Below are positions 1 through 6,941 of a stretch of DNA of 9,772 nucleotides, piece by piece; the stretch's first letter is position 1; the number at the start of each line of letters is the position of its first letter. The stretch is taken from contig JBGAUM010000120.1 in the NCBI GenBank assembly GCA_044228625.1, forward strand, positions 1 through 9,772. The letters are read 5' to 3'. The position numbers and the translations under genes were made by a program. Below the pieces are notes generated by a model that saw nothing but the letters and a program-made list of their open reading frames with translations, had not been told where the DNA came from and made no database searches. The DNA is from UKL13-2 sp044228625. GTDB lineage: Bacteria; Pseudomonadota; Gammaproteobacteria; Burkholderiales; Usitatibacteraceae.

Positions 1-70
1 CAAGCTTGAAGTCCTTGGTGAACCGCTGGCGCTTCCGGTCAGGATTGACCTTCTCCACATGCTTTCCCAT
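1..70 (-). CDS. IS3-family transposase OrfA, N-terminal fragment (runs off left edge)
   Basis: Read on the minus strand, an ATG at 68-70 opens a frame of 23 codons to the window edge, beginning MGKHVEKVNPDRKRQRFT and continuing KDFKL. The basic start followed by an RxRFTxDFKxEAV-like opening is typical of OrfA of IS3-family elements, the small helix-turn-helix protein that precedes the DDE transposase OrfB. A strong Shine-Dalgarno GGAGG (complement of 77-81) lies six bases before the ATG and settles the start. The rest of OrfA, OrfB and the other IS end are outside the window, so I cannot tell whether the element is intact. Confidence 0.75.
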   Translation of the reverse strand, partial: MGKHVEKVNPDRKRQRFTKDFKL

Positions 71-76
71 TTGACA

Positions 77-81
77 CCTCC
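77..81 (-). promoter_or_regulatory. Ribosome binding site of IS orfA
   Basis: CCTCC on the plus strand gives GGAGG on the minus strand, six bases before the orfA ATG (68-70). It is the feature that decides the orfA start. Confidence 0.7.
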
Positions 82-150
82 ACAGGTATTGTCTACCTTC
101 AAAAGTGTCCACGGAAACCGGGATAGCTCAGACACCATTTTCGAAGGGCA

Positions 151-225
151 TTGACCTGAAACCCCAATCCCCGCGCGCCTTTCCAGCGATTTTCGCCCCA
201 ATCGCCGCACCAGTGCTTGAGTTTC
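151..225 (+). repeat. 75-bp dispersed intergenic repeat, copy 1
   Basis: This is the first of four same-orientation copies. It starts TTGACCTGAAACCC, contains the core CCGCGCGCCT (171-180) and TTTTCGCCCC, and ends GTGCTTGAGTTTC. Aligned by hand to copy 2 without gaps it matches at 59 of 75 positions. The left GAAACCCCAA and right TTGAGTTTC are partly complementary, so the element could form a hairpin. The five bases before it (GGGCA) are shared with copy 3 but not copy 2. It lies 39 bp inside from the IS end and 140 bp upstream of the serine hydrolase start. Confidence 0.8.
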
Positions 226-354
226 AGCAGGTCAGCACTCGTTCTCGGCTCACATGTATCGACCCTGCCCCTCTCAGTGATTCACCTCGAACGGACCTGA
301 CAAGTTAACCTTGGCCCTGCGCCTGTCGTGGCGCTTGAATAGCGGCTCCCTCGC

Positions 355-358
355 GAGG
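355..358 (+). promoter_or_regulatory. Ribosome binding site of the serine hydrolase gene
   Basis: GAGG seven bases before the ATG at 366. It supports that start over the overlapping plus-strand frame opening at 311. The same string GAGGTCGAA occurs upstream of the cyclase gene at 1851-1859. Confidence 0.6.
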
Positions 359-365
359 TCGAACC

Positions 366-1631
366 ATGAACAAACTGCAGGCTACCCTTCTTTGCGCATT
401 CGTTGTGTCGATGCCCGCGATGGCGCAGGAGCGCGGCTACACCGCCGCGGAAGCCACGGGTTTTCGCAACCAATTGACCATCGACAATTGGGACAAGGGC
501 GGGCCGCTGACGCGCTATGTGTTCCTGAACATGACGGAGTTTTTCCACCACTCGGTCATTCAGCGTGGCGGCCCCATTCAGGAACTCAAGGTGGCGCCAC
601 GGCCCGAGGTGGCGCGCTTCATGGCCACCACCGACGCGGGGAAGATGCCGCTGCAGGACACGCTGAACGATCCGACCGTGGACGGCCTGCTGGTGCTGCA
701 CAAAGGCAGGATCGTGTTCGAAGCCTACCCGCGCATGCGCGCCACCGATCCGCACCTCACGATGTCGGTCTCCAAGGTGCTGGCGTCCACGCTCATTGCC
801 ATCCTCGAGGATCGCGGCCAAGTCGATACCCGCAAATCTGTTGACACCTATCTGCCGGCGCTCGTCGGCTCCGGCTGGGCCGGCGTGCCGATCCGCGATG
901 TGCTCGACATGGCCTCGGGCATCGATTGCCTGCAAGGCGTGGAAGGCGCGCTGACCGATCCGGCCACCTGCTATTACCAATACGAGGCGTCGTTGGGCTG
1001 GTTGCGGCCGACGGCGGCGACGGCCGAAAGCACGTTCGATTTCGTCAAGCGCCTGAAAGCGCGCCGGCCATCGGGCGAAGCGTTTGAATACACGTCGGTG
1101 AACAACTTTGTGCTGGCCTGGCTGGCCGAGACAGTCACGGGCCGGCCCTTTGCCGATCTAGTGTCCACCGAAATCTGGCAAAAAATCGGCGCGGATTCCG
1201 CTGCGCTCATCTCGTCCTCGCGTCGCGGGGTGCCACTGGCCTTCGCGGGTGTCAGCACCACGCTGCGCGACATGGCGCGATTCGGCCTGTTGTTCACACC
1301 CTCCGGGCGAACGGGAAAGACCCCCCTCATCTCGGACCGCCACCTTGAAAATATCCAGAAGCGGGGCCGGCCGGCGGTGTATCGCGCGGCGAGCAAGGAC
1401 GGCCCGCGCCCGATCGACGGCGAACCCGCGCGGCACAACAGCGATCAGTGGGACTTCGTGATGAACGACGGCGATTTCTTCAAGGGCGGGTTTGGCGGCC
1501 AGGGGCTGTACATCTCACCGTCCCGCGACCTGGTGATCGCGTTCTTTGGCAGCCCGGATCACAAAGGCAAGTCCCATCAACTCACGCGGGTCGCGCGGCA
1601 GCTCGCGAAGTCGGGATTGTTTGAGCGGTAG
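366..1631 (+). CDS. Secreted serine hydrolase, beta-lactamase/esterase (class C, NylB-like) family
   Basis: A 421-residue protein with a typical Sec signal peptide: basic start MNK, hydrophobic core, and MPAMA before a likely cleavage after residue 20. It is therefore probably periplasmic or exported. The beta-lactamase-related serine hydrolase fold is indicated by the nucleophile motif S134-V-S-K137, which follows LVLHKGRIVFE and precedes a hydrophobic helix. A tyrosine motif Y242-T-S (in FEYTSVNN) stands where class C enzymes have YxN. GGFGGQG at 374-380 sits near the C-terminus where the third (KTG-like) element lies. GFGGQ in that place is seen in 6-aminohexanoate-dimer hydrolase and EstB-like esterases rather than true beta-lactamases, so an amidase or esterase acting on a small substrate is more likely than antibiotic resistance. 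The substrate cannot be read from sequence. Length is normal for the family. The gene stands alone, between repeat copies 1 and 2. Confidence 0.85.
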   Translation: MNKLQATLLCAFVVSMPAMAQERGYTAAEATGFRNQLTIDNWDKGGPLTRYVFLNMTEFFHHSVIQRGGPIQELKVAPRPEVARFMATTDAGKMPLQDTLNDPTVDGLLVLHKGRIVFEAYPRMRATDPHLTMSVSKVLASTLIAILEDRGQVDTRKSVDTYLPALVGSGWAGVPIRDVLDMASGIDCLQGVEGALTDPATCYYQYEASLGWLRPTAATAESTFDFVKRLKARRPSGEAFEYTSVNNFVLAWLAETVTGRPFADLVSTEIWQKIGADSAALISSSRRGVPLAFAGVSTTLRDMARFGLLFTPSGRTGKTPLISDRHLENIQKRGRPAVYRAASKDGPRPIDGEPARHNSDQWDFVMNDGDFFKGGFGGQGLYISPSRDLVIAFFGSPDHKGKSHQLTRVARQLAKSGLFER

Positions 1632-1668
1632 GTGCCAACTTGGTCTTGCATCAAAGCGAATTATCAAT

Positions 1669-1688
1669 GGAATTAGGCGCCAAATTCC
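1669..1688. repeat. Short inverted repeat downstream of the serine hydrolase
   Basis: GGAATT (1669-1674) and AATTCC (1683-1688) are perfect inverted arms around the 8-base spacer AGGCGCCA, itself containing the palindrome GGCGCC. It begins 37 bp after the hydrolase stop and ends 7 bp before repeat copy 2. No T-run follows and the stem is AT-rich, so a Rho-independent terminator is not convincing; it could be a weak transcript-end hairpin or a protein site. Confidence 0.35.
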
Positions 1689-1695
1689 CAGCAAA

Positions 1696-1770
1696 TTGAC
1701 CTGAAACCCTAGACCCCGCGCGCCTCTTCACTGGTTTTCGGCCCAAACAGCGCGCCAATGCTAGAGTTTG
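1696..1770 (+). repeat. 75-bp dispersed intergenic repeat, copy 2
   Basis: This copy has the best inverted ends: GAAACCCTAG near the left and CTAGAGTTTG at the right, with GCGCGC on both sides of the centre (1718-1723 and 1750-1755) and a GTTT/AAAC pair around TTTTCGGCCC. These three nested complementary segments could fold the element into one long interrupted hairpin. It lies in the spacer between the serine hydrolase and the cyclase gene, 115 bp before the cyclase start. Confidence 0.8.
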
Positions 1771-1885
1771 GCCGCACCTTTGTCTTCCTGGCGAATCACG
1801 TTCATCATTTGAAAAGGGCCATCCGGCTCTGGGCATCGGCTTCGTTTCTTGAGGTCGAATGAGATGGGCGATTGAAGGCTGACAG

Positions 1886-3706
1886 ATGAAACCGGAAACG
1901 TCGATCAGGTTGCAGAAGTGGGCGCTGCTTGCGTTTGCGCTTGTGCTGGCCCTCTTGAGCGTCGAAAGCGTGGTCCGCGTCTTCACTTCTGAAGTACGCC
2001 CGCCGCCGCAAGGCATCGTCACGCAGATGATGTCTTTCCTGCAGGACCGCGCAGGCTGGAGCGCTCAGGGAATGTGGCGCGGCTTGGTGTTCATCATCGG
2101 CGCCGTGAACATCGGCTGCTTGTCCATCGCGGCCTGGGTGATGTTTCGCGTCAGCAACTCCCAGCCCGCGCGACAGACGGTGTGGCTCCTCATCACCTGC
2201 GCGGCCATCGGCTATTGGTCTCACTTGTTTGGGATCAGTCCGCGCGAAGCGGCTTTCTTTTGGGATGCGAAGGCCTACCCCGCCTTTTATCCGCCCGTCG
2301 CGGCGGGGCTCTGGGCCCTCTTCTTCATGGAACTCGCGCGATTCCTGATGATCTTTCCACGCGTCATCGACCCGGAATCCATCGTCGCGGCGATGCCGGA
2401 CGGCCCACTCCCGAAATGGGTGACGTCCAAAAAATCGAAGTTGAAACTTCTGCGACTTTTGCAAAAAGGGTTGGTCTCGGGTCGGGCGGTCCTGGTCGTG
2501 ACCTTGGCATTTGTGGCGGCAATTCCCGTCTCAGCATGGCTCGCGAGATTGTCGCCTTCCGGATTGTTACCCGGCATCGTAGCGTTTCTGATTTTCTTGG
2601 CGCTTGGCGCGTATGGATGCGGGCTTTGGCTGGCGTGGCGGTCGATCCGTCATGTGCACCTCTATGGGACCGAGCGTGAGCGCTCGCAGGTCTATTGGCT
2701 CAAGCTCATGCTGCCGCTGGCGTTTTCACCGCTCCTCGCGCTTTGCGTTTACGCGTTGATCCCACATTCCTGGCGCACGGCCTGGACGACGGCAGGCATG
2801 CGCGAGTTGATCGCATTGGCCTTTTTCGCCTACTTGATTTTGCTCCCGCAACTGATCGCGCTGGTCTTGGCCAGCGCCGTGGTGCAGCGCGGTACGCTGG
2901 ATCCGCGCGCAGGGTTTTCGAAGATCACGATTTGGGGGGTCTTGAGCCTTGTGATGACAGTGCTGTTCGTGATCGTTGAACGCTACGTCGCATTGAAGCT
3001 GGTGAAAGCATTTGAGCTGCCCCCGGATACGGGTGCCATCGTCGCAGGCGGGGTCATCGCAGCCACGTTCATTCCGATCCGGCGGGGGGTGACAAAGTTG
3101 GTCACGCGGCTTGCCGAGCGCTGGCTGCCGGTCTCTGCTGTGGTGGATGGCGAACGCGTGTTTCGTGCCGTGGCGATCACGGATTTGTCGGGTTACACCG
3201 CATTGGCCGCGACTGACGACGCAGCTGCGCGCATGCAGAGCGGGGTGCTCAAGCGCGCGGCACAACTCGCCACCGAAAAGCATGGCGGACGGATCGTGAA
3301 AACGCTCGGGGATGCGGTGATGATGGTTTACGAGACCTCGCGTGGCGCCGCACTGGGCGTTCGGCAAATCCATCGATCCTTCCCGGCCATGATTGCGCCC
3401 TTGGGGTACACACCGCTCCCGCTGCATTCGGCAGTCCACTACGGCGAGATTGCGGAGACGCACGATGGCGATATCTTTGGCCACACGGTGAACGTCACCG
3501 CGCGTCTCGTGGATGTTGCGAAAGGCGGCGAGATCGCCTTGAGCGCTGATGCAGCGAATCAAGCGCAGGGCCTTGCGTCACTCACCGATGCAGGCGAACA
3601 CCACTTCAAGAACGTCACCGAGGCCATCCGCTGTTTCAAGTTGAGTGTGGAGGAGCCGCCCAAGGAAGCGGGCGTTGCGGCACAGGGCATTGACCCGAAA
3701 CCCTAG
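1886..3706 (+). CDS. Polytopic membrane class III adenylate cyclase
   Basis: A 606-residue integral membrane enzyme predicted to convert ATP to cAMP. About ten hydrophobic segments fill residues 12-400, for example WALLAFALVLALL near 12 and LVFIIGAVNIG near 66. A C-terminal catalytic domain occupies about 428-575. The expected class III residues are visible: metal-binding D433 (ITDLSGYT) and D476 (KTLGDAV), adenine-selecting K472 and D529 (GDIFGH), and transition-state N536 and R540 (VNVTAR). With K and D present it should be an adenylate rather than guanylate cyclase, and active. There is no HAMP or other known sensor domain; the membrane part is presumably the sensor or anchor. The start is supported by GAAGG (1874-1878) seven bases upstream. 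The last codons (IDPKP) and the TAG stop lie inside or beside repeat copy 3, so the native C-terminus may have differed. The TIR-TPR gene follows after 93 bp. Confidence 0.88.
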   Translation: MKPETSIRLQKWALLAFALVLALLSVESVVRVFTSEVRPPPQGIVTQMMSFLQDRAGWSAQGMWRGLVFIIGAVNIGCLSIAAWVMFRVSNSQPARQTVWLLITCAAIGYWSHLFGISPREAAFFWDAKAYPAFYPPVAAGLWALFFMELARFLMIFPRVIDPESIVAAMPDGPLPKWVTSKKSKLKLLRLLQKGLVSGRAVLVVTLAFVAAIPVSAWLARLSPSGLLPGIVAFLIFLALGAYGCGLWLAWRSIRHVHLYGTERERSQVYWLKLMLPLAFSPLLALCVYALIPHSWRTAWTTAGMRELIALAFFAYLILLPQLIALVLASAVVQRGTLDPRAGFSKITIWGVLSLVMTVLFVIVERYVALKLVKAFELPPDTGAIVAGGVIAATFIPIRRGVTKLVTRLAERWLPVSAVVDGERVFRAVAITDLSGYTALAATDDAAARMQSGVLKRAAQLATEKHGGRIVKTLGDAVMMVYETSRGAALGVRQIHRSFPAMIAPLGYTPLPLHSAVHYGEIAETHDGDIFGHTVNVTARLVDVAKGGEIALSADAANQAQGLASLTDAGEHHFKNVTEAIRCFKLSVEEPPKEAGVAAQGIDPKP

Positions 3707-3764
3707 TATCCGCGCGCCTTCCCAACGGTTTTCGCCCCAGTCCGGCCGTGTACTCAGGGCTTTC
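3690..3764 (+). repeat. 75-bp dispersed repeat, copy 3, overlapping the cyclase 3' end
   Basis: It starts TTGACCCGAAACCCTAG, keeps the CCGCGCGCCT core (3710-3719) and TTTTCGCCCC, and ends CTCAGGGCTTTC. The first 50 bases match copy 2 at 40 positions without gaps; the right part is more diverged but the total length is kept. The preceding GGGCA (3685-3689) is shared with copy 1. The cyclase reading frame ends inside it, at TAG 3704-3706. The repeat ends 35 bp before the ATG of the TIR-TPR gene. Confidence 0.78.
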
Positions 3765-3799
3765 GGCGACCTCGTCCAAGCGGTACGCTAAACTAGCCC

Positions 3800-5575
3800 A
3801 TGGCTGACGTCTTTGTTTCCTATGCGCGTGTGGACAAGGCGCGCGTCGCTCCCATTGTTGCCGCGATCGAGGCGCAGGGATGGTCCGTCTGGTGGGACCC
3901 GGAGATTGCCGCCGGCCAGCTCTTCGATGATCAGATCGAAACCCAGCTTGCGGCCGCGCGCGCGGTGTTGGTGGTCTGGACGCCCACGTCGGTGGCCTCG
4001 CGCTGGGTGAGGGGTGAGGCGCGCGAAGCCGCGGATCGCGGCATCCTGGTGCCGGTGAGGTTTGATGACGCCCGCATGCCGATGGATGTGCGGGCCCTGC
4101 ACACCACGGATCTCGACAAATGGGCGGAGGACCCCGCCAGCCCGCCGTTCCAGGAAGTGCTGCGGGCGCTGGGCGCCATGATGGCCCGCCATCCCCAACC
4201 CCGCAGCGGAGCCGGTCTGCCGGGCGCCACGCCGGCCGGAATGCCCGCGGTGGACAACACCAAGCGCGTCGCGATCTGCGTGCTGCCGTTCTCCAACATG
4301 AGCGGCGACGCGGAGCAGGAATATTTCAGCGACGGCATCACCGAAGACATCATCACGGACCTGAGCAAGGTGTCTTCGTTGTCGGTGGTCTCGCGCAACA
4401 CGGCCTTCAGTTTCAAGGGGCGCAATGTCGATATCCCGCAAATTGGCCAGCAGTTGAAGGTGGCGTATGTGCTGGAGGGCAGCGTGAGGAAAGCCGCCGG
4501 TCGCGTGCGCATCACCGCGCAGCTGATCGACGTCTCGAAGGACAGCCACGTGTGGGCCGAGCGCTACGACCGGGACCTCAACGACATCTTTGCGCTGCAA
4601 GATGAAATTTCGCAGGCGATCGTCAAGGCGCTTAAGCTCAAGCTGATGCCGGACGAGAAGAAGGCCATCGAGCATCGCGGCACCACGAATCTCGAGGCCT
4701 ACAACCTTTACCTGATGGCGCGGCAATTCAGCGTGACCGGCAACTACGGCAACGTGCGGCGCTGCGAGGCGATCATCCGCCTCTGCCGCAGCGCCACCGA
4801 GATCGACCCCGACTATGCAACGGCCTGGGCCTTGATGGCGGTGGCCCAAGCTGCGCTCAAGTTCTATTTCAATGGCCCCGGCGATGGCGGGCTCGCCGCC
4901 GCGGAGCGGGCGCTGCAGCTGGACGACAACCTGGCCGAGGCACATGCGGCGCGGGCACGCGTGCTGACCACCGAGAGCCGGTACGACGAGGCGATGATCG
5001 AGATCGAGGCTGCGCTGCGATTGGATGCCGAGTCCTTCGAGGTCAATGCAGCGGCGGCACGCCTGTATTTCATGCTGAGCCGCTATACGGATGCCATTCG
5101 ATTCAATGAAAAAGCCGCCGCGCTGATGGAAACGGATTTTTCCTCCGTGAGCGTGCTGATGACCTGCTACAAGGCCATCGGCGACACGGCAAAGACCCGC
5201 CTTGCGGCACAGCGCACGCTGGCGCGCGCGGAGAAGATCACCATGCAGGAGCCGGACAACGGGCTGGCGCTGGGTTATGTGGTGATGTCGTTGTGCACAC
5301 TGGGGCAGGCCGAGCGTGCGAAGGACCTCGCCAAGCGCGCCATGCTGCTGGAACCGGACAACCTCACCATGCGCTACAACTTCGCCTGCGGCTTCGCATC
5401 GCTCGGCGAGCCGGACGCCGCCTTCGAACTCCTCGGCCCAGTGTTTGAGAAGGACGCCGCCGAGACCGTGAACTGGGCCAAGGTGGATCCGGACCTCGAC
5501 CCCCTGCGCAAGGATCCGCGCTTCGAAGCCATGATGGCCAAGGCCGCCGAGCGGTTGTCGACGGCAGCCGCGTGA
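3800..5575 (+). CDS. TIR domain / TolB-like domain / TPR protein
   Basis: A 591-residue soluble protein with three parts. Residues 1-130 are a bacterial TIR domain: DVFVSYAR at 3-10, WSVWWDPEI, and S67-RWVRGE73, where E73 lies at the catalytic glutamate position of NADase-type TIR domains. After a Gly/Pro/Ala-rich linker (about 132-153), residues 155-275 match the TolB-like domain of COG5616 proteins: VLPFSNMSGD, YFSDGITEDI, VLEGSVRK, AERYDRDL. Residues 295-570 are tetratricopeptide-like helical repeats with pieces such as AAERALQLDDNLAEAHAARA. In relatives the TolB-like/TPR part is headed by a class III cyclase or winged-helix domain; here a TIR domain takes that place. TIR domains act as NAD-cleaving enzymes or protein-interaction modules, and TPRs bind partners, so a sensing or scaffold role is inferred. 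No signal peptide or membrane segment is seen. The Shine-Dalgarno is weak; the start is chosen because DVFVSYAR must lie at the N-terminus. Confidence 0.85.
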   Translation: MADVFVSYARVDKARVAPIVAAIEAQGWSVWWDPEIAAGQLFDDQIETQLAAARAVLVVWTPTSVASRWVRGEAREAADRGILVPVRFDDARMPMDVRALHTTDLDKWAEDPASPPFQEVLRALGAMMARHPQPRSGAGLPGATPAGMPAVDNTKRVAICVLPFSNMSGDAEQEYFSDGITEDIITDLSKVSSLSVVSRNTAFSFKGRNVDIPQIGQQLKVAYVLEGSVRKAAGRVRITAQLIDVSKDSHVWAERYDRDLNDIFALQDEISQAIVKALKLKLMPDEKKAIEHRGTTNLEAYNLYLMARQFSVTGNYGNVRRCEAIIRLCRSATEIDPDYATAWALMAVAQAALKFYFNGPGDGGLAAAERALQLDDNLAEAHAARARVLTTESRYDEAMIEIEAALRLDAESFEVNAAAARLYFMLSRYTDAIRFNEKAAALMETDFSSVSVLMTCYKAIGDTAKTRLAAQRTLARAEKITMQEPDNGLALGYVVMSLCTLGQAERAKDLAKRAMLLEPDNLTMRYNFACGFASLGEPDAAFELLGPVFEKDAAETVNWAKVDPDLDPLRKDPRFEAMMAKAAERLSTAAA

Positions 5576-5685
5576 CTGCGGGGCGGCCGTCGAAATCAGG
5601 CGCTAAAGCCCACCTTTCTCGAGGCGCGAAGTATGAGTGAGGTGTGTGAGTTGATGCTGCCCCAATCGGTCGACGAATCAATGAC

Positions 5686-6795
5686 ATGACGCCTCGCGAA
5701 CAAACAAACAGAACCGCAAGGCCCATCCTGATTTTTCCGGGGGGCATGCCGCGTTCACTCGAATATCTACAAAAATGCCTGCGCGAGGGCCAAGCCGTGA
5801 TTGGTTCCTCTTCGCTCGACTACGATGTATCGCGCCAGCAGTATCCAGCGTGGACACATCTGCCCTACATCACACACCCCGACTTCAATAGTGCACTGGT
5901 GCAACGCATTGGGGAGTTCGGCATTGCCGGAATTTATTCGCCGAACCCGGTGGTTTGGAATTACCTGAACCAGGTGTTGAAGAACCTGGCGCCTGAGGTG
6001 CGCCTCGTGAATGATTCGCCCGTCAGCGCTGAGCTCGATGGATTTCGCGTGGCGCGCGAGCGCGCGAATGCGTGGCTTGCGAATTCGCTTCCGCTGGCCT
6101 CCGCTCTTACACGCAGGGATGCCTTGTCAGCGATCGAGCTTGCCGCATTGTTGCGGCACACCGCCCAGATTCCCGGCATGTGCGACGATGAAAAACTTCG
6201 TGCGCTATGCGAGATCGCCCGTATCACTCCGGCGGGCGACATCGTGGAGATTGGCAGCTGGTGGGGGAAGTCGGCCTTTGTACTTGGGCGATTGGCCCAT
6301 TGCCACCGCATTGGAAAATTGCTGTGTGTCGATCCCTGGTCAAACGAGCACCTGGTTCAACGTGACGAAAAAGGCTTGGTGGACAGCGGGTCGGCATTGA
6401 TGGACGCAGATGAAGCATTGACTGTTTTTGAAATGAACCTGCTCCCGTACAACTTCAATCATGTCAATTATCTGCGCATGCCCTCCACCGAGGGTGCCGC
6501 GTACTATCGCGCCAACCGGCGCGTCACCACGGATTCATTCGGGACGACGGAATATCGTGGCCAGATCGCGATCCTCCACATCGACGGCAACCACAGCTAC
6601 ACGGCAGTGAAGGCGGATGTGGTCGGCTGGCAGGGCTTTGTCATGCCGGGAGGCTGGCTGGTGATCGACGACTATCTGTGGCCCTATGGTGATGGCCCGA
6701 AGCGCGCCGGCGATGAGTTCCTGGTGGAGAACTCCAAGAGAATCGAAGCGGCGTTTGTGATGGGAGGCGCATTGTTCATCCAGTTGGCCGCTTAA
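5686..6795 (+). CDS. Class I SAM methyltransferase with pre-ATP-grasp-like N-terminal domain
   Basis: A 369-residue protein. The C-terminal half (about 165-369) is a SAM-dependent methyltransferase of the Methyltransf_24 type: glycine motif GDIVEIGSWWGKS at 184-196, acidic LLCVDPW with D216, ILHIDGNHSY at 296-305 and PGGWLVIDDY at 321-330. It probably methylates a small molecule or sugar-like substrate. The N-terminal 110 residues (ILIFPGGMPRSLEYL, then AVIGSSSLDYD and LPYITHPDFN, then GIAGIYSPNP) resemble the Rossmann-like pre-ATP-grasp domain that opens many carbamoyl-phosphate-synthase-like ATP-grasp ligases, but the ATP-grasp core is absent. No strong Shine-Dalgarno precedes 5686. Starting at M21 would cut the first beta strand, so 5686 is kept. 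The spacer to the TIR gene is 110 bp and lacks the 75-bp repeat. Confidence 0.78.
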   Translation: MTPREQTNRTARPILIFPGGMPRSLEYLQKCLREGQAVIGSSSLDYDVSRQQYPAWTHLPYITHPDFNSALVQRIGEFGIAGIYSPNPVVWNYLNQVLKNLAPEVRLVNDSPVSAELDGFRVARERANAWLANSLPLASALTRRDALSAIELAALLRHTAQIPGMCDDEKLRALCEIARITPAGDIVEIGSWWGKSAFVLGRLAHCHRIGKLLCVDPWSNEHLVQRDEKGLVDSGSALMDADEALTVFEMNLLPYNFNHVNYLRMPSTEGAAYYRANRRVTTDSFGTTEYRGQIAILHIDGNHSYTAVKADVVGWQGFVMPGGWLVIDDYLWPYGDGPKRAGDEFLVENSKRIEAAFVMGGALFIQLAA

Positions 6796-6941
6796 CGGCC
6801 TCGACGCAGAGCGAAATTTTCCCGGCAACCCATTTGTCGTGCGCAGTCGGTGTGACACGCAAGAGTGAACTGCGTATTCCGATTCGGCCCGCCTTCAACT
6901 GTTGATTCACCCAAAGCGGCCAGACTCACATTCCCAGCCCG
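6796..6941. other. Non-coding spacer between methyltransferase and repeat copy 4
   Basis: No frame here resembles a protein and I see no clear hairpin terminator, RNA gene or strong promoter. Together with repeat copy 4 and the unrecognisable stretch to 7105 it makes about 310 bp without an intact gene. It may be decayed sequence belonging to the hydrolase remnant. Confidence 0.4.

Larger units (their letters stand above)
1..111 (-). mobile_element. Terminal part of an IS3-like insertion sequence
   Basis: Upstream of orfA on the minus strand the sequence reads TGGACACTTTTGAAGG from position 111 inward. It begins with TG, as IS3-family termini do, and lies about 40 bases from the orfA start, the usual arrangement at the orfA-proximal end. 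I therefore place the IS boundary at 111. The partner inverted repeat and the target duplication cannot be checked because the other end is outside the window. The boundary is inferred from the TG and the leader length, not from a paired terminus. Confidence 0.6.

Noticed and set aside
282..980. Minus-strand frame of 232 codons
   Set aside because: It overlaps the serine hydrolase gene antisense; its Arg/His/Gly-rich composition is typical of a shadow frame in GC-rich DNA.
366..1631. True class C beta-lactamase (antibiotic resistance)
   Set aside because: SVSK is present, but the YxN and KTG positions read YTS and GGFGGQ, which fit esterase/amidase relatives better.
3784..3794. Possible -10 promoter element (TACGCT / TAAACT) before the TIR gene
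   Set aside because: No -35 hexamer at proper spacing could be seen, and the position so close to the ATG would give an almost leaderless transcript.
3788..4945. Minus-strand frame of 385 codons
   Set aside because: Antisense to the TIR-TPR gene with no recognisable motif; a shadow of its codon bias.
5633..5689. 18-codon ORF (MSEVCELMLPQ...) overlapping the methyltransferase start by ATGA
   Set aside because: It has a GAGG eight bases upstream and the overlap resembles translational coupling, but it is too short and unsupported by any family likeness to call a gene.
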